Assembly: GCF_003148645.1 (NCBI RefSeq) | Contig: NZ_QGGP01000001.1 | Span: 744,001-808,000 of the forward strand | Origin: Xanthomarina spongicola | GTDB taxonomy: Bacteria > Bacteroidota > Bacteroidia > Flavobacteriales > Flavobacteriaceae | Reading direction: 5' to 3' | Length of the DNA: 64,000 bases | Shown here: positions 62,963-64,000 of the stretch, piece by piece | Numbering within the stretch: position 1 is the stretch's first letter | Layout: every line of letters starts with the position of its first letter | The notes under the pieces: generated by a model | Databases searched by the model: none | What the model was told of the DNA's origin: nothing | What the model saw: the letters and a program-made list of their open reading frames with translations, nothing else | Made by a program: the position numbers and the translations under genes

Positions 62963-64000
62963 TTGAAGCAGCACTAAGATTGCAAACCATTGAAGAATAC
63001 TACTTTTCGAAAAAGCTTCGAGAAGTTAGATTGCTACAAGCAAACGGAAAACCAATCATTAATTTAGGGATTGGAAGTCCAGATTTACAGCCTCCACAAA
63101 AAGTAATAACAACTTTATGTAATAGTTTTAACGATGCTCAAGCTAACCAGTATCAAAGCTATCAAGGGTTGCCAGAATTACGAGAAGCTATGGTGTCTTT
63201 TTATAGAGATCAATTTCAAGTTAATTTAAGTCCTACTACAGAAGTACTGCCTTTAATGGGAAGTAAGGAAGGCATTATGCATGTTTCTATGGCTTTTTTA
63301 AACCTAGGAGACCAAGTGTTAATTCCAAATCCAGGATATCCAACTTATGCTTCAGTAACAAATTTGGTTGGAGCAGAACCGGTTTTTTATAAATTATATG
63401 AAGAGAATAATTGGTTGCCAGATTTAGAAAATCTTGAAAAACAAGATTTGTCTAAAGTAAAAATTATGTGGATAAATTATCCACACATGCCAACAGGAGC
63501 AGTTGCTACTGAAGCTTTCTTTATAAGGCTTGTCGCTTTTGCTAAAAGGCATCAAATTTTGATTATAAACGATAATCCTTATGGCTTTATTTTGAATGAT
63601 TCGCCAAGAAGTATTTTGAGTATTCCAGAAGCAAAAGATGTTTGTTTAGAATTGAATTCTTTAAGTAAAACCTTTAATATGTCTGGTTGGAGAATTGGTA
63701 TGGTTTTAGGAAAATCAGATTATATAAATCATATTTTAAAAGTGAAAAGCAACATGGATTCTGGCATGTTTTATGGTGTTCAAAAAGGCGCTATTGAAGC
63801 TTTAAAATGTTCAAAATTATGGTATGTAAGCTTGAACAATGTCTATGAAGAAAGACGAAAGCTAATTTGGCAATTAGCTGATAGTTTAAACTGTACTTAC
63901 GACAAAAATGCAACAGGTTTGTTTGTTTGGGCAAAAATTCCAGCTTTTTTAAAATCGGAAGAGTTTATCGATTTATTATTAAAAGAGCATGACATTTTTA
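62959..64000 (+). CDS. Class I/II aminotransferase of the aromatic operon (3' end outside window)
   Basis: 347 residues so far. ATG at 62959 overlaps the pheA stop (ATGA). NLGIGSPDLQPP, NPGYPTYASVTNLVGAEPV, NDNPYGFIL and the PLP lysine in LNSLSKTFNMSGWRIGM are aspartate aminotransferase-fold features. In this position it should transaminate phenylpyruvate, hydroxyphenylpyruvate or prephenate. The end and further genes of the operon are cut off. Confidence 0.9.
   Translation, partial: MIEAALRLQTIEEYYFSKKLREVRLLQANGKPIINLGIGSPDLQPPQKVITTLCNSFNDAQANQYQSYQGLPELREAMVSFYRDQFQVNLSPTTEVLPLMGSKEGIMHVSMAFLNLGDQVLIPNPGYPTYASVTNLVGAEPVFYKLYEENNWLPDLENLEKQDLSKVKIMWINYPHMPTGAVATEAFFIRLVAFAKRHQILIINDNPYGFILNDSPRSILSIPEAKDVCLELNSLSKTFNMSGWRIGMVLGKSDYINHILKVKSNMDSGMFYGVQKGAIEALKCSKLWYVSLNNVYEERRKLIWQLADSLNCTYDKNATGLFVWAKIPAFLKSEEFIDLLLKEHDIF

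Overview
The window reads as chromosomal DNA of a marine-type member of the Flavobacteriaceae (Bacteroidota). The evidence is low GC, promoters of the Bacteroidota type (TTG, about 20 bp, TAnnTTTG), a gliding-motility ABC ATPase (GldA), a GLPGLI protein next to a TonB-dependent receptor, DUF5686 and DUF6340 proteins, a two-piece MetH and many long uncoupled genes. No phage, transposase, integrase or CRISPR array was seen.

Layout. 1-12.5 kb is a stress-response region: an esterase fragment, then a leftward group (TerB-like protein, MscS channel, metallophosphoesterase, flavodoxin-like membrane protein, PNPOx-like flavoprotein, CbpA/CbpM chaperone pair, DUF-type membrane protein). It is divergent from a rightward operon of two tandem universal stress proteins, an ATP-cone/Mrr-type nuclease fusion, a beta-CASP metallo-beta-lactamase nuclease and a coiled-coil protein. 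A third stress protein and an 11-residue-repeat lipoprotein follow. Four transcription units here share one promoter layout: an FNR-type palindrome TGA(T/C)-N4-ATCA whose centre lies exactly 29.5 bp before a TAnnTT-type -7 box. 12.6-19.6 kb holds cell-envelope and lipid genes (waaA, a sugar aminotransferase, galE, lspA, fabD) and a flavoprotein. 19.6-29.7 kb is an ABC exporter with a permease/M1-peptidase fusion, an alpha/beta hydrolase, a DUF6340 lipoprotein, a membrane-anchored dihydrofolate reductase, and TonB-C-domain proteins, one of them frameshifted. 30-36.3 kb carries thyA, a nucleoside transporter, a bifunctional nuclease, etfBA and pdhB.

36.4-51.5 kb holds a DUF5686 outer-membrane protein, an M1 peptidase, soluble and membrane pyrophosphatases side by side, a deoxynucleoside kinase, the GLPGLI/TonB-receptor pair and an M28 peptidase. 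51.7-59.1 kb is a tRNA-Tyr followed by the methionine/SAM cycle: metK (leftward) and metH1-metH2-metF (rightward). The metK and metH leaders are divergent and appear to carry two different SAM riboswitch classes, SAM-II and SAM-I, each with a visible expression platform. 59-64 kb holds a PagL-like lipid A deacylase, a DUF2807 lipoprotein, gldA, and the start of an aromatic amino acid operon (pheA, aminotransferase). That operon is preceded by a 26-residue leader peptide rich in Phe, Tyr and Trp and a terminator/antiterminator pair, a classical attenuator.

Small palindromic repeats are scattered through the second half. Two copies of a structured flavobacterial intergenic element show compensating base changes. 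Short hairpins sit exactly 6 nt before the start codons of thyA and metF. One palindrome is carried in frame inside metH. A strongly paired element of about 120 bp lies between etfA and the bifunctional nuclease gene.
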